From: Schizochytrium sp. TIO01
Taxonomy: Eukaryota > Sar > Bigyra > Thraustochytrida > Thraustochytriidae
Assembly (NCBI GenBank): GCA_004764695.1
Contig: SMSO01000032.1
Location: 5,848,668-5,912,667 of the forward strand
Reading direction: 5' to 3'
DNA: 64,000 nucleotides
Each line of letters opens with the position of its first letter. The first letter of the stretch is position 1. The notes below the pieces were generated by a model. The model saw only the letters and a list, made by a program, of their open reading frames with translations. It had not been told where the DNA came from and did not search any database. Shown here piece by piece: positions 62,162 through 64,000 of the stretch. Made by a program: the position numbers and the translations under genes.

Positions 62162-63199
62162 TTACCCAGTCGAGCCAAAACCACCGTCGCCCCGACTTGT
62201 TGTTTCGCTTGGAGCAGTGGTTATTTGTTGAATCTTTACAGACGAGTCGTGTGTGCGTGGAATCAGCTGACAAATTCGAGCAGGCAGTTCGAGGTCTGGT
62301 TTACTCTGATCAAACTTGAACAATGCTATGATGAGGTTTCCTCTATAAGAAGTATCTATGACTCCAATGCTATTTGCTAACATATACCCTTTCTTCGCAA
62401 GAGAACTTCTGGCAACAACCTCTAGGTAGTATCCCATCGGTGGAATAACTTGAATACCGGTGTCATAATAAATAAGTGACGGACCGTCCCGTTTCATCTC
62501 ACTAATGACCGTTAGATCAAATCCGGTATCACTTGCACGAACCTTGCTAGGAACTACAGCTTCGGAACTAGCCTTAAGAACCCTGATAATTCCACTAGGT
62601 GAAACATAGCGACAATAATCACGATAGTTACTGTAGAAGGTACGCACACCAAAAGAAGGTTCCGTCATGACGTCACCGTAAAGACAAGAGAGGAAGTCCT
62701 GACCAACACAACCGGGAAATTGAATTAAGTCCGAGGTGTTAGATAATATTTCACCAGCGACACCAAAGAGCTTCTGAAAGTATTGATTGGGAAGATTACT
62801 CACAATGGGCATGCTCACCATTGAATTTTCCGTATCAATCTTCCCGGTCGCTTCAAAGAAGCCTCTCCAGAATTCGCGGGCCAGAGGATCCTCGTTGGTA
62901 AACGTTTCATAGCAAACCCTATCAAGCAGCATAGAACGGGTAAGAGAAGAAAGTTCGGGTGAATATATATTCAACACGTAGGTGGAATTGTTATCACAAT
63001 CAACATGTTTCATGATCCTTGCTCGATTATTGTTGCCCACCTCCCTTTTAAAATACTCATTCATGATGAATCCATGAATATCGCGAAGACCTTCAAGCCG
63101 GTCATCGTCCATGGCAATCACGGTGATGACCTCGGCACTATAGTGTCCAGCACCGAACGTCCATCCTAGAAAGTATGAATTCAAATGGTGAACACTCAT
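62162..63199 (-). CDS. dut: dUTPase with an N-terminal degenerate LAGLIDADG-like domain
   Basis: Protein of 345 residues from ATG 63199, about twice the usual dUTPase length. The C-terminal 140 residues are a complete trimeric dUTPase: motif 1 ASDTGFDL, motif 2 RSSLAKKG, motif 3 GVIDTSYRG and motif 5 RGDGGFGSTG at the extreme C-terminus. It converts dUTP to dUMP for thymidylate synthase and keeps uracil out of viral DNA. The N-terminal 200 residues contain YFLGWTFGAGHYS and FWRGFFEATGKID, matching the two LAGLIDADG helices of a homing endonuclease. The acidic catalytic residues are replaced (G-A-G, E-A-T-G), so nuclease activity is probably lost. There are no intein splice residues, so this is a fusion rather than an intein. 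A near-perfect recurring motif is just upstream. Confidence 0.88.
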   Translation of the reverse strand: MSVHHLNSYFLGWTFGAGHYSAEVITVIAMDDDRLEGLRDIHGFIMNEYFKREVGNNNRARIMKHVDCDNNSTYVLNIYSPELSSLTRSMLLDRVCYETFTNEDPLAREFWRGFFEATGKIDTENSMVSMPIVSNLPNQYFQKLFGVAGEILSNTSDLIQFPGCVGQDFLSCLYGDVMTEPSFGVRTFYSNYRDYCRYVSPSGIIRVLKASSEAVVPSKVRASDTGFDLTVISEMKRDGPSLIYYDTGIQVIPPMGYYLEVVARSSLAKKGYMLANSIGVIDTSYRGNLIIALFKFDQSKPDLELPARICQLIPRTHDSSVKIQQITTAPSETTSRGDGGFGSTG

Positions 63200-63201
63200 T
63201 T

Positions 63202-63220
63202 TGAGTTAGGGGTTTGCTGA
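63202..63220 (-). promoter_or_regulatory. Candidate promoter motif upstream of dUTPase
   Basis: The minus strand reads TCAGCAAACCCCTAACTCA, the best match to the consensus in the window. It ends only about 3 bp before ATG 63199, so the transcript leader would be very short. Confidence 0.6.
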
Positions 63221-63270
63221 TCAAATGCTTGTCCAAACTTACAACGAAGAATTATTTTATAACAATCAAG

Positions 63271-64000
63271 TTATCTATTCACATACAAAACCGTTCGATC
63301 TCTTTCCGACTTTTCTTGGAAGATGATATAGATGAGAATACAAAGACCTAATCCTGATCCGACTGATATGAGAACAATTTTGAGAACATTCTGTACACTC
63401 TCTGTATCAGGAGTGCTGTAATTAGGGTTAACATAGCAAATAGATCCATCCGAGAGGACGCCCGTGCTAATAGCCGTACGTGACTGACTAACGGCTTCAC
63501 ATTTGGCATCCTCGGAGGAGGAACATTCCTTGATAAACCGGAAATTGGAAAGTAAAGTTGATTCAACACTAGACATACCTGCCAATGTTTCCAAAATGTC
63601 AGTGTCAATCGAAACAGACTCCCAATCAACAAAAAGGACACAGTCTGTGTCATCCTGTATCATGTAGCCGCGGCAGATTGAATCATTATCAGCACAAATA
63701 TTCTGACATAACTCCCGTGCTTCCGTATCAGTCAGGGCCGTTTGGTGGCGAAGGACGTAAGAGGTGGACGCATCACAACGTCGGTTGGAGAGTGTTTCAA
63801 AAGAGCCAGATGAACTACTAAAGAGGGAGAGATAATCGTATCGGCTGTAACAAATGGATTGATCCAAATTCTCATAGGAGTCGGCTTCGATGTTCCATGT
63901 GTCCCGCTCAGGGTGAGTATAGAAACCATACATACCGGTAACATTCCATCGGTCATTTACATCAACGTACACAAGTGGCTCAAGAGCACCAGCCAAACCC
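63271..64000 (-). CDS. C-terminal part of a type I membrane protein with PAN/apple-like module (5' cut by window edge)
   Basis: The frame is open to the end of the window, so the N-terminus is missing. The visible 240 or so residues include a Cys-rich stretch (ARELCQNICADNDSICRGY then DTDCVLF), like a PAN/apple module. A second Cys group and one membrane segment (IVLISVGSGLGLCILIYIIF) follow, with a short basic tail. It is probably a surface or virion membrane protein. There is no PT stalk in the visible part. Confidence 0.7.
   Translation of the reverse strand, partial: GLAGALEPLVYVDVNDRWNVTGMYGFYTHPERDTWNIEADSYENLDQSICYSRYDYLSLFSSSSGSFETLSNRRCDASTSYVLRHQTALTDTEARELCQNICADNDSICRGYMIQDDTDCVLFVDWESVSIDTDILETLAGMSSVESTLLSNFRFIKECSSSEDAKCEAVSQSRTAISTGVLSDGSICYVNPNYSTPDTESVQNVLKIVLISVGSGLGLCILIYIIFQEKSERDRTVLYVNR

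Noticed and set aside
1-64000. Capsid, terminase, packaging ATPase or portal gene
   Set aside because: None of the unassigned proteins shows Walker motifs with a terminase nuclease, an FtsK-HerA ATPase or a recognisable capsid signature, so I do not claim any, and the viral phylum stays open.

Overview
The window is a gene-dense stretch (genes on both strands, gaps mostly under 100 bp, no rRNA or tRNA seen) of a large eukaryotic double-stranded DNA virus, or of an integrated copy of one. It carries a virus-type replication and nucleotide set: family B DNA polymerase, type II topoisomerase, the largest RNA polymerase subunit (N-terminal part), a TATA-binding-protein-like factor, a RuvC-fold resolvase, a PD-(D/E)XK nuclease, both ribonucleotide reductase subunits, thymidylate synthase and dUTPase. 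This set fits Nucleocytoviricota or Mirusviricota. I recognise no capsid protein, packaging ATPase, terminase or portal, so I cannot choose between them. Pro-Thr (xPT) stalks, PAN/apple-like modules and a Crinkler-like nuclease-kinase suggest a stramenopile or similar protist host; this is inference.

Layout. 0-12 kb is mainly a surface and secretion block: a cut PT-stalk membrane protein, an N-formylglutamate-amidohydrolase-like secreted protein, a Cys-module membrane protein, two tandem sulfatases, two sulfotransferase-like proteins, and an astacin metalloprotease with a separate 59-residue secreted peptide that looks like an astacin propeptide. 12-24.3 kb holds thymidylate synthase, an HNH-like protein, ribonucleotide reductase large and small subunits, a 1752-residue PT-repeat adhesin-like protein and a 54-bp tandem repeat array. 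24.3-34.1 kb has small proteins of unknown function plus the resolvase, TBP-like factor, a C2/transglutaminase-like protein and a protein kinase. 34.2-42.9 kb has a large envelope-type glycoprotein, an acidic protein with a possible frameshift at its 5' end, and the nuclease-kinase. 42.9-64 kb is almost all on the minus strand: RNA polymerase, DNA polymerase, HIT protein, nuclease, three disordered probable structural proteins, topoisomerase II and dUTPase.

A motif with consensus AGCAAACCCCTAACTC recurs just upstream of at least a dozen genes, always on the coding strand. Its targets are mostly replication, nucleotide and regulatory genes; it is absent in front of most secreted and membrane protein genes. 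I read it as a likely early-type promoter element. The surface genes look like a toolkit for building, editing or digesting sulfated glycans and for binding hosts.

Several genes begin at non-ATG codons if the longest open frame is taken; I moved starts to the first sensible ATG where the upstream motif or a neighbour supported it. Residue numbers are counted from the start given unless stated.
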